From: an uncultured Phaeodactylibacter sp.
GTDB lineage: Bacteria > Bacteroidota > Bacteroidia > Chitinophagales > Saprospiraceae
DNA: 43,968 bases
Assembly (NCBI GenBank): GCA_913057245.1
Contig: CAJXNH010000026.1
Span: forward strand, 1-43,968
Reading direction: 5' to 3'
How positions within the stretch are numbered: position 1 is the stretch's first letter; each line of letters starts with the position of its first letter. The notes beneath the pieces are model-generated. The model was given only the letters and a program-made list of their open reading frames with translations, did not search any database and was not told the DNA's origin. Position numbers and translations under genes: made by a program. Below are positions 15,917 through 24,315 of this stretch, in pieces.

Positions 15917-15949
15917 GATCAGGCGGCACAGTTAATGCCCCGCCTGATC
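15917..15949 (-). promoter_or_regulatory. 10-bp perfect hairpin between rplB and rpsS
   Basis: GATCAGGCGG and CCGCCTGATC form ten Watson-Crick pairs around a 13-nt loop, in a gap of only 79 nt and 8 nt after the rplB stop. There is no U tract, so it is more likely a processing or stability element, or a protein site, than a terminator. Confidence 0.6.
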
Positions 15950-15957
15950 ATGCCCGT

Positions 15958-16794
15958 TTAGCGGCGCTTGCCTGATTTACGTTTAGTAATAATGAGCTTG
16001 TTGGAGTGCTTCTTAGGCTTCCTCGTCTTCTTACCTTTTGCAGGCTGACCGTTGCGGGAACGTGGGTGACCACCTGAAGCACGGCCTTCACCACCACCCA
16101 TTGGGTGATCGACCGGGTTCATCGCTACACCACGGGTACGTGGGCGGCGACCTCTCCAGCGGCTACGACCTGCCTTACCATCTATAGTAAGGTTGTGGTC
16201 AGGGTTGGAAGTGGTACCGATCGTTGCCTTACAGGAGGACAACACACGACGAACCTCACCAGAAGGAAGCTTAACGACAGCATACTTGCCCTCGCGGCCC
16301 ATCAGTGTACAGTAAGTACCCGCTGAGCGTGCCATGGCGGCACCGTGGCTTGGGCGGAGTTCGATAGCATGAATGGTAGAACCCAGAGGAATGTCCTTGA
16401 GGTAAAGCGTGTTGCCTGTAACTGGTGCAGCGGATTCACCGGAAACGACTTCGGCACCGACCTGCAGGCCGTTAGGGGCAATAATATAACGCTTCTCACC
16501 ATCGGTGTACTCCAGCAATGCGATATAAGCACTGCGGTTAGGGTCGTACTCGATCGTTTTAACGGTAGCCTTCATTCCGTCTTTATCGCGCTTAAAGTCG
16601 ATAATACGGTAACGGCGTTTGTGCCCGCCACCACGGTAACGGGAGGTCATGCGGCCCTGATTGTTACGGCCGCCTTTGCTCTTCATTGGAGCAAGCAAGC
16701 TTTTTTCTGGCTTATCCGTTGTCACTTCCGCAAACGTATTCGTCATCAGGAAGCGGGTACCAGGACTTGCCGGCTTGTGTTTCTTAATACCCAT
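15958..16794 (-). CDS. rplB: 50S ribosomal protein L2
   Basis: The product has 278 aa. uL2 is needed for subunit joining and peptidyl transfer. The RNA-binding core ([20 protein letters not shown]) and the C-terminal [20 protein letters not shown] are clear. Most bacteria have HPHGGGEG; here the second His is Met, which I believe is a Bacteroidota signature. The very basic end ([20 protein letters not shown]) is intact. It follows rplW by 146 nt, a gap with a hairpin able to refold (16849-16889). Confidence 0.98.
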   Translation of the reverse strand: MGIKKHKPASPGTRFLMTNTFAEVTTDKPEKSLLAPMKSKGGRNNQGRMTSRYRGGGHKRRYRIIDFKRDKDGMKATVKTIEYDPNRSAYIALLEYTDGEKRYIIAPNGLQVGAEVVSGESAAPVTGNTLYLKDIPLGSTIHAIELRPSHGAAMARSAGTYCTLMGREGKYAVVKLPSGEVRRVLSSCKATIGTTSNPDHNLTIDGKAGRSRWRGRRPRTRGVAMNPVDHPMGGGEGRASGGHPRSRNGQPAKGKKTRKPKKHSNKLIITKRKSGKRR

Positions 16795-16848
16795 TATTTC
16801 TGTTTTTCAGCTCCAGAGATACATGCCTGACGGTAAATTGGACTGCCG

Positions 16849-16889
16849 GTGCGGTTCCACGGATGAACAGATGAACCGTCCTACCGCAC
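16849..16889 (-). promoter_or_regulatory. Hairpin with two alternative pairings between rplW and rplB
   Basis: GTGCGGT (16849-16855) can pair with ACCGCAC (16883-16889), 7 bp. CGGTTC (16853-16858) can instead pair with GAACCG (16873-16878), 6 bp. The two pairings share CGGT at 16853-16855 and cannot both form fully. The element lies in a 146-nt spacer, about 55 nt before the rplB start. Confidence 0.45.
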
Positions 16890-16940
16890 TTTGAGTAGCA
16901 GCTATACCATCCGAGGCTTTGCCCCTGGACTATTATAAAA

Positions 16941-17237
16941 TTAAATGTCGCCGAAGAAATCAATCTCCTCGCCCTCAGAGAGGGTGACGACTGCTTTTTT
17001 GTATGCAGGTTTATGGCCTGAAAGAATACCGGAACGCGTAGAGCGGCTCTTCGCCTTCGCCGGCATAATCATTGTATTGACACTTTCCACTGTTACCTGG
17101 TACATATCTTCCACCGCCTTTTTGATTTCAATCTTGTTGCAATCTTTATTGACGACGAAAGTGTACTTGCCGCGATCCTCAGAGAGCATCTCCGACTTTT
17201 CTGTAATCAGTGGCTTTACCAAAATAGTCTTTGCCAT
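16941..17237 (-). CDS. rplW: 50S ribosomal protein L23
   Basis: The product has 98 aa. uL23 is at the tunnel exit and docks trigger factor and SRP. ILVKPLITEKSEMLSEDRGK and the segment KAVEDMYQVTVESVNTMIMP are typical. The end is short and acidic (SEGEEIDFFGDI). It lies between rplD and rplB. Confidence 0.97.
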   Translation of the reverse strand: MAKTILVKPLITEKSEMLSEDRGKYTFVVNKDCNKIEIKKAVEDMYQVTVESVNTMIMPAKAKSRSTRSGILSGHKPAYKKAVVTLSEGEEIDFFGDI

Positions 17238-17285
17238 GGTTACTTATAGTTATGGAAAGGGTATCCTTGCGGACAGCGCTTTCTC

Positions 17286-17915
17286 TTAGTTAGCAAATGC
17301 TTCTTTGATCTTCTCCACTGCACCTTCAGACAGGACAAGGGCACCGGCGTTCATCACTTCGTAAGTGTTGAGGTCGCTGGCACGCACTACCTTCGTCTTA
17401 GGCAAGTTGCGGCTGGAGAGGTAAACTTCCTTTTCGTAATCGGAAGTCACAACAACCGGCTTTTGATCCGCCACCTTCAGCGCTGCGAGGATATCCGCGA
17501 ATGCTTTAGTCTTTGGCGCTTCAAAAGAGAAATCTTCGATAACGAAAACTTTTCCAGCACTCACCTTGGAAGAAAGGGCTGACTTTCGAGCCAGCTGCTT
17601 TACCTTTTTGTTCAGGGTAATGTTGTACTTACGGGGACGTGGTCCAAAAATACGGCCACCACCACGGAAGATCGGGTTCTTGATATCACCGAAACGTGCG
17701 GTACCTGTACCCTTCTGACGCTTCAGCTTCTTCGTAGAACCAGCGATTTCGTTACGCTCCTTTGCTTTGTGCGTACCCTGGCGTTGAGCAGCCAGGTATT
17801 GCTTTACGGCCAGGTATACGACATGCTCGTTCGGTTCTACACCGAAAACGTCTTCCGGAAGCTCAATCTCGCGACCGGTCTGCTGACCTTGGATATTTAA
17901 AACTTCGAGTTTCAT
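17286..17915 (-). CDS. rplD: 50S ribosomal protein L4
   Basis: The product has 209 aa. The uL4 extended loop forms the tunnel constriction; the loop sequence KLKRQKGTGTARFGDIKNPI is intact. In E. coli L4 is also the autoregulator of the S10 operon, through a leader hairpin upstream of rpsJ. Here strong hairpins lie before rpsJ and rplC, but a functional match cannot be judged by eye. Confidence 0.98.
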   Translation of the reverse strand: MKLEVLNIQGQQTGREIELPEDVFGVEPNEHVVYLAVKQYLAAQRQGTHKAKERNEIAGSTKKLKRQKGTGTARFGDIKNPIFRGGGRIFGPRPRKYNITLNKKVKQLARKSALSSKVSAGKVFVIEDFSFEAPKTKAFADILAALKVADQKPVVVTSDYEKEVYLSSRNLPKTKVVRASDLNTYEVMNAGALVLSEGAVEKIKEAFAN

Positions 17916-17978
17916 TGCTTTGTGTGTTTAAGCACGCTCCGCCCCGAATAAGGGTTGGCGTTACGACGCACGAATGAA

Positions 17979-18602
17979 TTACTTTTCAATGATTACCGTT
18001 GATCCCTTGTGACCAGGCACAGCGCCTCTCACGAGGATTAGGTTCTGCTCAGGGAACAGCTTCACTACCCGCAGATTTTTCACCTTAATGCGGTCACCGC
18101 CGGTGCGGCCGGCCATGCGCATTCCTTTGAAAACCTTGGCAGGGTAAGAAGCAGCACCGATAGAACCCGGTGCCCGCTGACGGTTGTGCTGACCGTGGGT
18201 CGCATCATTTACACCAGCGAATCCGTGGCGCTTAACGACACCCTGGAATCCTTTACCTTTGGAGATCCCTACTGCGCTGACCAGATCGCCTTCCTTGAAG
18301 ACTTCCTCGACTTTCAGCAGGTCACCAATGGCTTTCTCAACGACATCAAAATCGCGAAATTCTACGAGGTCCCGCTTAGGACCAGTCTTGGCTTTTTCGT
18401 AGTGCCCTTGAAGTGCTTGAGATGTGTTCTTGACCTTTGCTTCACCGAAACCGAGCTGCACAGCGTTGTATCCGTCAGTCTCCGGGGTCTTCACCTGTGT
18501 GATTACACAGGGTCCCGCTTCAATGACGGTGCAAGCAATATTGCGGCCCAGCTCGTCGAAGATGCTGGTCATTCCTATTTTTTTACCGATAATACCGTTC
18601 AT
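17979..18602 (-). CDS. rplC: 50S ribosomal protein L3
   Basis: The product has 207 aa. uL3 starts large-subunit assembly and reaches toward the peptidyl-transferase centre. [20 protein letters not shown] and the loop [20 protein letters not shown] are present. In E. coli the corresponding loop has the Gln methylated by PrmB (SIGQNQ); here that position is Ala, so the modification cannot occur at that site. It follows rpsJ by 187 nt, a gap with two hairpins. Confidence 0.98.
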   Translation of the reverse strand: MNGIIGKKIGMTSIFDELGRNIACTVIEAGPCVITQVKTPETDGYNAVQLGFGEAKVKNTSQALQGHYEKAKTGPKRDLVEFRDFDVVEKAIGDLLKVEEVFKEGDLVSAVGISKGKGFQGVVKRHGFAGVNDATHGQHNRQRAPGSIGAASYPAKVFKGMRMAGRTGGDRIKVKNLRVVKLFPEQNLILVRGAVPGHKGSTVIIEK

Positions 18603-18697
18603 CAGTACATGGTTTTTAAAACTCGTCTATGACAGGCTAATACGGACAGGAGGGCTAACAGCCTAAGCTATTTAACCAATCTGCTAACTTCGAACCA

Positions 18698-18732
18698 AGG
18701 CAGAGTGCCTATAAATAGACGCTATTCTGCCT
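18698..18732 (-). promoter_or_regulatory. Hairpin II between rpsJ and rplC
   Basis: AGGCAGA and TCTGCCT form seven perfect pairs around a 21-nt AT-rich loop, about 95 nt before the rplC start. It is the second of two inverted repeats in this 187-nt gap. Confidence 0.4.
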
Positions 18733-18748
18733 ACAGTCTTTTCAGTAA

Positions 18749-18785
18749 GTATCAATAATCGCCTGTGCAGACGGGTTGATGATAC
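18749..18785 (-). other. Hairpin I between rpsJ and rplC
   Basis: GTATCA and TGATAC (6 bp) flank a 25-nt segment starting 4 nt after the rpsJ stop. Moderate evidence; noted because a second stem follows within 17 nt. Confidence 0.3.
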
Positions 18786-18789
18786 TTTC

Positions 18790-19098
18790 TTACGTTAGTT
18801 TAACCTGAATGTCAACCCCACTCGGCAGCTCCAGCTTGGACAGGGCATCTACTGTCTTTTGGGTGGGCGTGTAAATTTCGATGAGGCGTTTGTGGGTACG
18901 CAATTGGAACTGCTCACGAGCTTTCTTGTTGACGTGCGGCGAACGGAGCACGGTAAAGATTTTCTTCTTCGTGGGCAGCGGAATCGGTCCAGTAACTACG
19001 GCGCCACTGTTCCTCACCGTCTTTACGATCTTTTCTGTAGACTTGTCTACCAGGTTATGATCGTAGGAGCGGAGTTTGATTCTGATCTTCTGATTCAT
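18790..19098 (-). CDS. rpsJ: 30S ribosomal protein S10 (NusE)
   Basis: The product has 102 aa. uS10 is a head protein and, as NusE, a partner of NusB/NusG in coupling and antitermination. [20 protein letters not shown] and the loop [20 protein letters not shown] are intact. fusA is directly upstream, so the str and S10 clusters are joined without tuf. A 9-bp hairpin (19132-19153) lies in the fusA-rpsJ gap. Confidence 0.98.
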   Translation of the reverse strand: MNQKIRIKLRSYDHNLVDKSTEKIVKTVRNSGAVVTGPIPLPTKKKIFTVLRSPHVNKKAREQFQLRTHKRLIEIYTPTQKTVDALSKLELPSGVDIQVKLT

Positions 19099-19131
19099 GC
19101 CTTCAATTCAGCTAAATAAGTGATGATATTA

Positions 19132-19153
19132 GTGCAGCCCCGTTGGGCTGCAC
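19132..19153 (-). promoter_or_regulatory. 9-bp perfect hairpin between fusA and rpsJ
   Basis: GTGCAGCCC and GGGCTGCAC close a 4-nt loop (AACG on the transcript). This is a very stable stem, 24 nt after the fusA stop and 33 nt before the rpsJ start. No U run follows in the operon direction, so partial termination is less likely than RNA processing or a regulator site. It sits at the str/S10 boundary. Confidence 0.6.
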
Positions 19154-19177
19154 CTTGTTTTAACTCTGCTTACAAAT

Positions 19178-21316
19178 TTATGCGTTAACTTCTCCTTTTG
19201 CGCCGGCGATAATTTCCTTCGCGATTCCTGATGGTGCTTCTGCGTAGTGCGAGAACTCCATCGTAGAGTTCGCACGACCGGAAGTGATCGTACGCAAAGA
19301 AGTTACGTATCCAAACATTTCAGACAGTGGGGCATCAGCCTTGATGCTTACTGCTCCACCTGCGCGTGGCTCTTGTCCTTTTGGCAGGCCACGACGGCGG
19401 TTGAGGTCACCGATTACAGAACCTACAAACTCTTCCGGCGTTACAATCTCGAGCTTCATGATGGGCTCAAGGATAACCGGATTGGTCTTAGGAGCTGCTT
19501 CGCGGAAGCCTTCCTTCGCACAAAGTTCGAAGGCAATTGGCTTTGAGTCCACTGCGTGCATTCCACCATCATAAACACGGACTTTCATGCTATCGATGTT
19601 GTAGCCGGCCAGAATGCCGTTGTCCATCATCTGCAGGAAGCCGTCCTTAATAGGCTTCTGATAGTTTTTGTCGATTGAGCCACCAACGATGTCCCAAACA
19701 AACTGCAGCTTTTCTTTACCATTTTTGAATTCTTCGCTGTCCAGGAATTCCTGGTCGGCTGGTCCAAGTTCGAACTGCATGTCTGCGAAGAGACCGGAAC
19801 CACCGGACTGCTTCTTGAGGCGCTCTCGGTGATCTACCGTTGAGGTTAGTGCCTCTTTGTAGTTTACCTGTGGTGCACCCTGGCTTACTTCTACTTTGAA
19901 TTCACGGCGCAGACGGTCTACAATAATTTCCAGGTGAAGCTCACCCATACCGCTAATGACCGTTTGGTTCGTTTCTTCGTTGTAGTTAACGCGGAAAGTC
20001 GGATCCTCTTCTGACAGTTTTGCCAGCGCCATACCCAGTTTATCCAGGTCTTTCTGAGACTTAGGCTCGATCGCCAGGCCGATTACCGGCTCAGGGAAAG
20101 TCATGCTTTCCAGAACGATTGGTGCGTTTTCGTCACAGATGGTGTCACCGGTACGCAGGTCTTTGAAACCTACCGCAGCAGCGATGTCCCCTGCTTCAAC
20201 GAAATCAATCGGGTTCTGCTTATTAGAGTGCATCTGGTACAGACGGGAGATCCGTTCCTTCTTACCAGAGCGGGTATTCAGCACATAGGAGCCAGCATCG
20301 AGGCGACCGGAGTAAGCACGGAAGAATGCCAGGCGGCCCACGAATGGGTCGGTTGCAATCTTGAACGCCAGAGCGGAGAATGGCTCGTTAACGTCCGGCT
20401 TACGGGACTCTTCTTCTTCTGTGTCCGGGTTAGTACCTGTAATGGCTTCTACATCCACCGGAGATGGCATGAATGCACAAACGGCATCCAAAACGGCCTG
20501 TACGCCTTTATTCTTAAAGGCAGAACCGCACATCATCGGGATGATGCTCATATCGATCACTGCTGCACGAATAGCTGCGCGAATTTCTTCAGCGGAAATA
20601 CTGCTTTCATCCTCGAAGAATTTCTCCAGAAGCTCCTCATCATATTCCGCTACAGCTTCGAGCAGATTGCCACGATATTGGCTTACTGTGTCCTTCAAGT
20701 CTTCAGGAATAGGAACGACTTCATAGGTCATACCCATATCGTCGTCATTCCAGATACGTGCTTCGTTAGTGATCAGGTCAACCACCCCTTTGAAGGTTTC
20801 TTCAGCGCCGATTGGCACCTGCAGCGGCACTGCGTTAGCACCCAGTTTCTCCTTCACATCGTTAACAACATTGAAGAAGTCTGCACCAGAACGGTCCATT
20901 TTGTTGACGAAACCAATACGTGGTACTTTATAGCGGTTAGCCTGACGCCAAACAGTTTCAGACTGCGGCTCCACACCAGATACGGCGCAGAACAAGGCGA
21001 CCACACCATCCAACACACGCAGGGAGCGCTCTACCTCAACAGTAAAGTCAACGTGACCCGGGGTGTCAATGATATTAACGACATAATCCTGCTCTTTCCA
21101 CTTCCAGGATGTTTTAGTCGCAGCAGAGGTAATAGTAATACCACGCTCCTGCTCCTGCTCCATCCAGTCCATGGTAGCTGCACCATCGTGCACCTCGCCA
21201 ATTTTGTGGCTAAGGCCGGTGTAGAAAAGGACACGCTCGGTAGTAGTCGTCTTACCGGCATCGATATGCGCGGCAATACCAATATTTCTAGTGTACTTAA
21301 GATCTTTTTGTGCCAT
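19178..21316 (-). CDS. fusA: Elongation factor G
   Basis: The product has 712 aa. EF-G is the GTPase that moves tRNAs and mRNA after peptide transfer. G motifs: G1 AHIDAGKT (16-23), switch [12 protein letters not shown]3 DTPGHVDF (84-91, with His88), G4 NKMD (138-141) and G5 GSAFKN. Domain IV with the tip sequence [20 protein letters not shown] and the domain V end are complete. The length is slightly above E. coli (704). It is the only gene in the operon with an evident Shine-Dalgarno sequence (GAGGAG at 21322-21327). It lies between rpsG and rpsJ. Confidence 0.99.
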   Translation of the reverse strand: MAQKDLKYTRNIGIAAHIDAGKTTTTERVLFYTGLSHKIGEVHDGAATMDWMEQEQERGITITSAATKTSWKWKEQDYVVNIIDTPGHVDFTVEVERSLRVLDGVVALFCAVSGVEPQSETVWRQANRYKVPRIGFVNKMDRSGADFFNVVNDVKEKLGANAVPLQVPIGAEETFKGVVDLITNEARIWNDDDMGMTYEVVPIPEDLKDTVSQYRGNLLEAVAEYDEELLEKFFEDESSISAEEIRAAIRAAVIDMSIIPMMCGSAFKNKGVQAVLDAVCAFMPSPVDVEAITGTNPDTEEEESRKPDVNEPFSALAFKIATDPFVGRLAFFRAYSGRLDAGSYVLNTRSGKKERISRLYQMHSNKQNPIDFVEAGDIAAAVGFKDLRTGDTICDENAPIVLESMTFPEPVIGLAIEPKSQKDLDKLGMALAKLSEEDPTFRVNYNEETNQTVISGMGELHLEIIVDRLRREFKVEVSQGAPQVNYKEALTSTVDHRERLKKQSGGSGLFADMQFELGPADQEFLDSEEFKNGKEKLQFVWDIVGGSIDKNYQKPIKDGFLQMMDNGILAGYNIDSMKVRVYDGGMHAVDSKPIAFELCAKEGFREAAPKTNPVILEPIMKLEIVTPEEFVGSVIGDLNRRRGLPKGQEPRAGGAVSIKADAPLSEMFGYVTSLRTITSGRANSTMEFSHYAEAPSGIAKEIIAGAKGEVNA

Positions 21317-21321
21317 GACTA

Positions 21322-21327
21322 CTCCTC
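21322..21327 (-). promoter_or_regulatory. Shine-Dalgarno sequence of fusA
   Basis: GAGGAG lies five nt before the fusA ATG. The other starts of this operon have A/T-rich leaders without such a motif, as is usual in Bacteroidota, so a strong site here is an exception. Confidence 0.6.
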
Positions 21328-21367
21328 GAAAGGGATTTTTGAATTATTGAAAAAGGATTAAGAAGGA

Positions 21368-21835
21368 TTATACGCGGAAGTGGGCAAACGCACGGTTAGA
21401 CTCTGCCATCCGGTGCGTATCTTCTTTACGCTTAACAGCAGCTCCTTCTCCCTTGCTTGCTGCGATCAGCTCAGCAGCCAGCTTTTCTGCCATTCCCTTG
21501 CCGCTCCTCTGACGGGCGAACTTAATCAACCACTTCATACCGATCGCAATCTTACGCTTGGCAGGGATTTCAGTAGGGATTTGGAAGGTTGCACCACCGA
21601 TACGGCGGCTGCGCACCTCCACCTGAGGCATTGCGTTGTTCAGTGCCTTTTTCCAAAGAGCGTGCTCATCCTGATCAGTCCGCTCTTTCATTAGGTCCAT
21701 TGCGTCATAAAAAATCTGGAAGGCCGTTCCTTTCTTGCCTTGCAGCATCATATTATTGACGAACTGGGTCACCATCGGATCCTTGTAACGCGGGTCCGGC
21801 TGGATGATTCTTAACTTTGGCTTTCTTTTTCTCAT
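21368..21835 (-). CDS. rpsG: 30S ribosomal protein S7
   Basis: The product has 155 aa. uS7 initiates assembly of the 30S head and contacts E-site tRNA. MRKRKPKLRIIQPDPRYKDP and the C-terminal KRKEDTHRMAESNRAFAHFR are typical. In E. coli S7 regulates the str operon; no obvious target was identified in the 40-nt rpsL-rpsG gap. Confidence 0.98.
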   Translation of the reverse strand: MRKRKPKLRIIQPDPRYKDPMVTQFVNNMMLQGKKGTAFQIFYDAMDLMKERTDQDEHALWKKALNNAMPQVEVRSRRIGGATFQIPTEIPAKRKIAIGMKWLIKFARQRSGKGMAEKLAAELIAASKGEGAAVKRKEDTHRMAESNRAFAHFRV

Positions 21836-21875
21836 TTCTCTGAATTAGAGGTTTCGCAAATATGTTGAAACATAA

Positions 21876-22250
21876 TTACTTCTTCGGACGCTTCGCACCA
21901 TAACGGGAGCGTGCCTGAAGACGACCTTCAACACCCGCAGTATCGAGTGCGCCACGTACAATAGTATAACGTACACCGGGAAGGTCTTTCACACGACCGC
22001 CGCGCACCAGTACAATGGAGTGCTCCTGCAGGTTGTGCCCTTCACCAGGGATATAGCAGATCACTTCAATGCCGTTCGTCAGGCGGACCTTAGCAACCTT
22101 ACGCAAGGCCGAGTTCGGCTTCTTTGGCGTTGTTGTATAAACACGCGTACATACCCCACGCTTTTGCGGACATCCATCCAAAGCACGAGACTTGCTCTTG
22201 GCCACAATTTTCTTTCTGCCCTTGCGTACAAGTTGATTGATTGTAGGCAT
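21876..22250 (-). CDS. rpsL: 30S ribosomal protein S12
   Basis: The product has 124 aa and is the first gene of the superoperon. uS12 checks codon-anticodon pairing at the decoding site. The loops [12 protein letters not shown] and [13 protein letters not shown] are wild type: Lys at 43 and 88, so no classic streptomycin-resistance substitution; Asp89 is the usual methylthiolation site. The leader from the promoter at 22328 is about 70 nt. Confidence 0.99.
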   Translation of the reverse strand: MPTINQLVRKGRKKIVAKSKSRALDGCPQKRGVCTRVYTTTPKKPNSALRKVAKVRLTNGIEVICYIPGEGHNLQEHSIVLVRGGRVKDLPGVRYTIVRGALDTAGVEGRLQARSRYGAKRPKK

Positions 22251-22327
22251 AATCCTAATTAAGTTTGAGTTGTATTTAACAATACCTAATCGGCAGAGGT
22301 TAACATACCTTGCTCGAAAAGCGATTG

Positions 22328-22358
22328 CAAAGGTATATCTTTTTCAGGGAAATCCAAA
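22328..22358 (-). promoter_or_regulatory. Main promoter of the ribosomal superoperon
   Basis: On the minus strand TTTG (22358-22355), a 19-nt spacer and TACCTTTG (22335-22328) match the Bacteroidota consensus exactly. Transcription should begin near 22321, about 70 nt before the rpsL ATG. Confidence 0.85.
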
Positions 22359-22632
22359 AGGGCCTTTTAAAATAATTGCCTGATAATAGTTCTTTTAACT
22401 CAGTTTCGTTCCATAAGGTGGGGGGTAGCCTGAGCCCATCCTATTTTTATTGCTTCTTCTGGCCGTTTTTCCGAATTTTTGGCCGTCCGACCCAACGGTG
22501 GCCGAAAGGAAGCACGCCCCTGGCTTTATCCTGAAATTTTCGAAAAAAATGTAACCCTCCATCCGGCTTATTGCTGAATGCGAAGCAGTTACATTGACTT
22601 CAACCGATGCTTCCTATATTAGCGTAAAAAAC
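22359..22632 (+). other. Divergent spacer between rpsL promoter and thioesterase gene
   Basis: About 270 bp without a credible gene. A promoter for the rightward thioesterase gene is expected here, but no TAnnTTTG element was found. Two GGCCGT copies and a loose GGCC-centred palindrome are visible near 22470-22515. I assign no function. Confidence 0.4.
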
Positions 22633-23382
22633 ATGGTGGATACCGACCTGCTTTACACGCAAGATTATCTGGTTCGGGCGTATGAGATCGATGCGCAGCA
22701 ACGCATGACGGTTCCCGCCCTTTCCCGCCTCATGCAGGAGGCGGCCCTTCAGAATGTGATTCAGATCGGTATGTCCTACTGGGACCTGGAGCCTCATCAT
22801 ATTTCCTGGGTGCTTACCCGGCAGCAAATTGAAGTAAAGCGCCTGCCCGGCCTGAATGAGCCCATCCGTATCCACACCTACCCGGCCGGGTTCCTCCGGG
22901 CTTTTGCCCTTCGCGACTTTTGGGTGGAGACGCAGGACGGTGAGCCACTTGCCCAATCTGCCTCCACCTGGCTCCTGATGGATACCCGCACCCGGCGCAT
23001 GGCCAATCCCCCTGACTTTGTACTGGCTTTTAACGAGCGGATGCCGCCCCGGGAGCAGTGCCTGCCCCGCATTTCCGGACAACTGAAAAAACTGGAGGCT
23101 ACAGACTATCAGGAAGATCATACCGTGCACTGGCATGACCTCGACTTCAATCAACACCTCAATAACACCTTATATATACAGTGGATGCTGGACCCTGTGC
23201 CCGCTGCGGTACTTGCAGAGCGCCAATTGACTTTCCTGGATATCGAATACCGGGCTGAAGGGCAACTGGCAGATGCGCTCCAATCAGAAGTGCAGGAAAT
23301 TGAAGCGTGCGTTTACTGCCACCGCATCTTTCGCCCGGCGGATGGGAAGGTGCTGGCGAATGCTTTTACGCGGTGGCAATAG
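22633..23382 (+). CDS. Acyl-ACP thioesterase (FatA/FatB type)
   Basis: The product has 249 aa from the ATG at 22633; a TTG at 22594 would add 13 residues with no family support. The protein is a double hot-dog thioesterase that hydrolyses acyl-ACP to free fatty acid in the cytosol. First hot dog: YEIDAQQRMTVPALSRLMQE with the central helix. Second: HWHDLDFNQHLNNTLYIQWM, which carries the family's DxxxNxHxNN signature with catalytic-type D169, N173 and H175. W113 and D117 (STWLLMDTRTRR) are also characteristic. It is convergent with the TonB_C gene (6 bp between stops). Bacterial members probably tune membrane lipid composition. Family call strong, chain-length specificity unknown. Confidence 0.88.
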   Translation: MVDTDLLYTQDYLVRAYEIDAQQRMTVPALSRLMQEAALQNVIQIGMSYWDLEPHHISWVLTRQQIEVKRLPGLNEPIRIHTYPAGFLRAFALRDFWVETQDGEPLAQSASTWLLMDTRTRRMANPPDFVLAFNERMPPREQCLPRISGQLKKLEATDYQEDHTVHWHDLDFNQHLNNTLYIQWMLDPVPAAVLAERQLTFLDIEYRAEGQLADALQSEVQEIEACVYCHRIFRPADGKVLANAFTRWQ

Positions 23383-23388
23383 TTGGCC

Positions 23389-24279
23389 TTACTTATTTAG
23401 CTCAAACTTGATCGGTAAATTGAATTGGACTACTACAGGCTTACCCCTTTGTTTACCCGGAACCCAACCATCTTTGAGATATTCCTCAACCAATCGTACT
23501 GCTTCTGCCTTGAAATCCTCTCTTTTACCCCGAACCGCATTGATATGAGTCAACTTACCCGTTTTCTCAACCCAGAAAGAGACGACCACAGTCTCCTCTA
23601 TACCTAGAACCCGAGGTTCTACCGGATAAACTAAATTGGAGTATATCACATCTAACATGACTTCGGCAGCGCATTTCTTTCTTTCCTCTTTTGTGCGTAA
23701 CGTTTCACAATCGGGATGATAAAAACGGGGCATATCTTCTACAACTTTGAATACCTCCTCATATACTCGACTTTCAGGAACTGCAGGAAGAGCACCTAGC
23801 GCTTCAATGAAGGATTCTGACACGATATCACTGAATACTGTATTTCGAAAACTAATTGAGAGATCAAGTGCCACGCATTGCGTTTTGCCATTGTAACCAC
23901 CTGGGGTAAGCGGTGGCATATCCTTTGAAGCCAACTCTACGGAAAATTTCCAAAAATCAGGGCACTCTTCTGACTTAACGATGCTAACCTGCCCTTCCTG
24001 GTCAATGACGAAACGAAAGTTGCAGGTTTTGCTTACGATTTCTGTTCGTCTCTTCTTTAAAGCAATTGGCATGACTAGCCGGTTCTCAACATGCTCTTTT
24101 ATTGCAGACTTTGTACACTCTATTTGAAGACTGCGAGGCACCTTATTTTCACAGCCCTGAGCCACCGGCATAGGGGCAGCGACCTCAAAGATTTCGTCGC
24201 AAGCTGACTCCGACTGGGCAGATAAAGAAACAGTGCATAGGGTAAAGCACAGGAGCGCGAATAAAAACGGGGTTTTCAT
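23389..24279 (-). CDS. Secreted protein with C-terminal TonB_C domain (double module)
   Basis: The product has 296 aa. The signal peptide (MKTPFLFALLCFTLCTVSLS, cleavage near SAQS) is followed by a degenerate TonB_C-like half (about 40-150, CNFRFVIDQEGQVSIVKSEE) and a clear one (about 175-296: EDMPRFYHPDCETLRTKEER, YPVEPRVLGIEETVVVSFWV, WVPGKQRGKPVVVQFNLPIK). True TonB has an N-terminal membrane anchor and a Pro-rich linker; both are missing here, so this is a soluble periplasmic or exported relative of unknown role. Paired cysteines (HPDCETL...KKCA) recur in the neighbour at 24316. That neighbour shares the EDMPRFY/DEMPRFY start and lies 36 nt upstream, so the two are a tandem duplication in one operon. 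Confidence 0.75.
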   Translation of the reverse strand: MKTPFLFALLCFTLCTVSLSAQSESACDEIFEVAAPMPVAQGCENKVPRSLQIECTKSAIKEHVENRLVMPIALKKRRTEIVSKTCNFRFVIDQEGQVSIVKSEECPDFWKFSVELASKDMPPLTPGGYNGKTQCVALDLSISFRNTVFSDIVSESFIEALGALPAVPESRVYEEVFKVVEDMPRFYHPDCETLRTKEERKKCAAEVMLDVIYSNLVYPVEPRVLGIEETVVVSFWVEKTGKLTHINAVRGKREDFKAEAVRLVEEYLKDGWVPGKQRGKPVVVQFNLPIKFELNK

Positions 24280-24315
24280 AGTATAATTTTATGATGATTA
24301 GGATTTAGAATTTCT

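Noticed and set aside
20228..21361. 377-codon plus-strand ORF opposite fusA
   Set aside because: Antisense to an unmistakable EF-G; no start context, promoter or homology.
22594..22632. TTG start adding 13 residues to the thioesterase
   Set aside because: The hot-dog domain begins at YTQDYLVRAYEID; the ATG at 22633 gives the usual distance and is the stronger codon.
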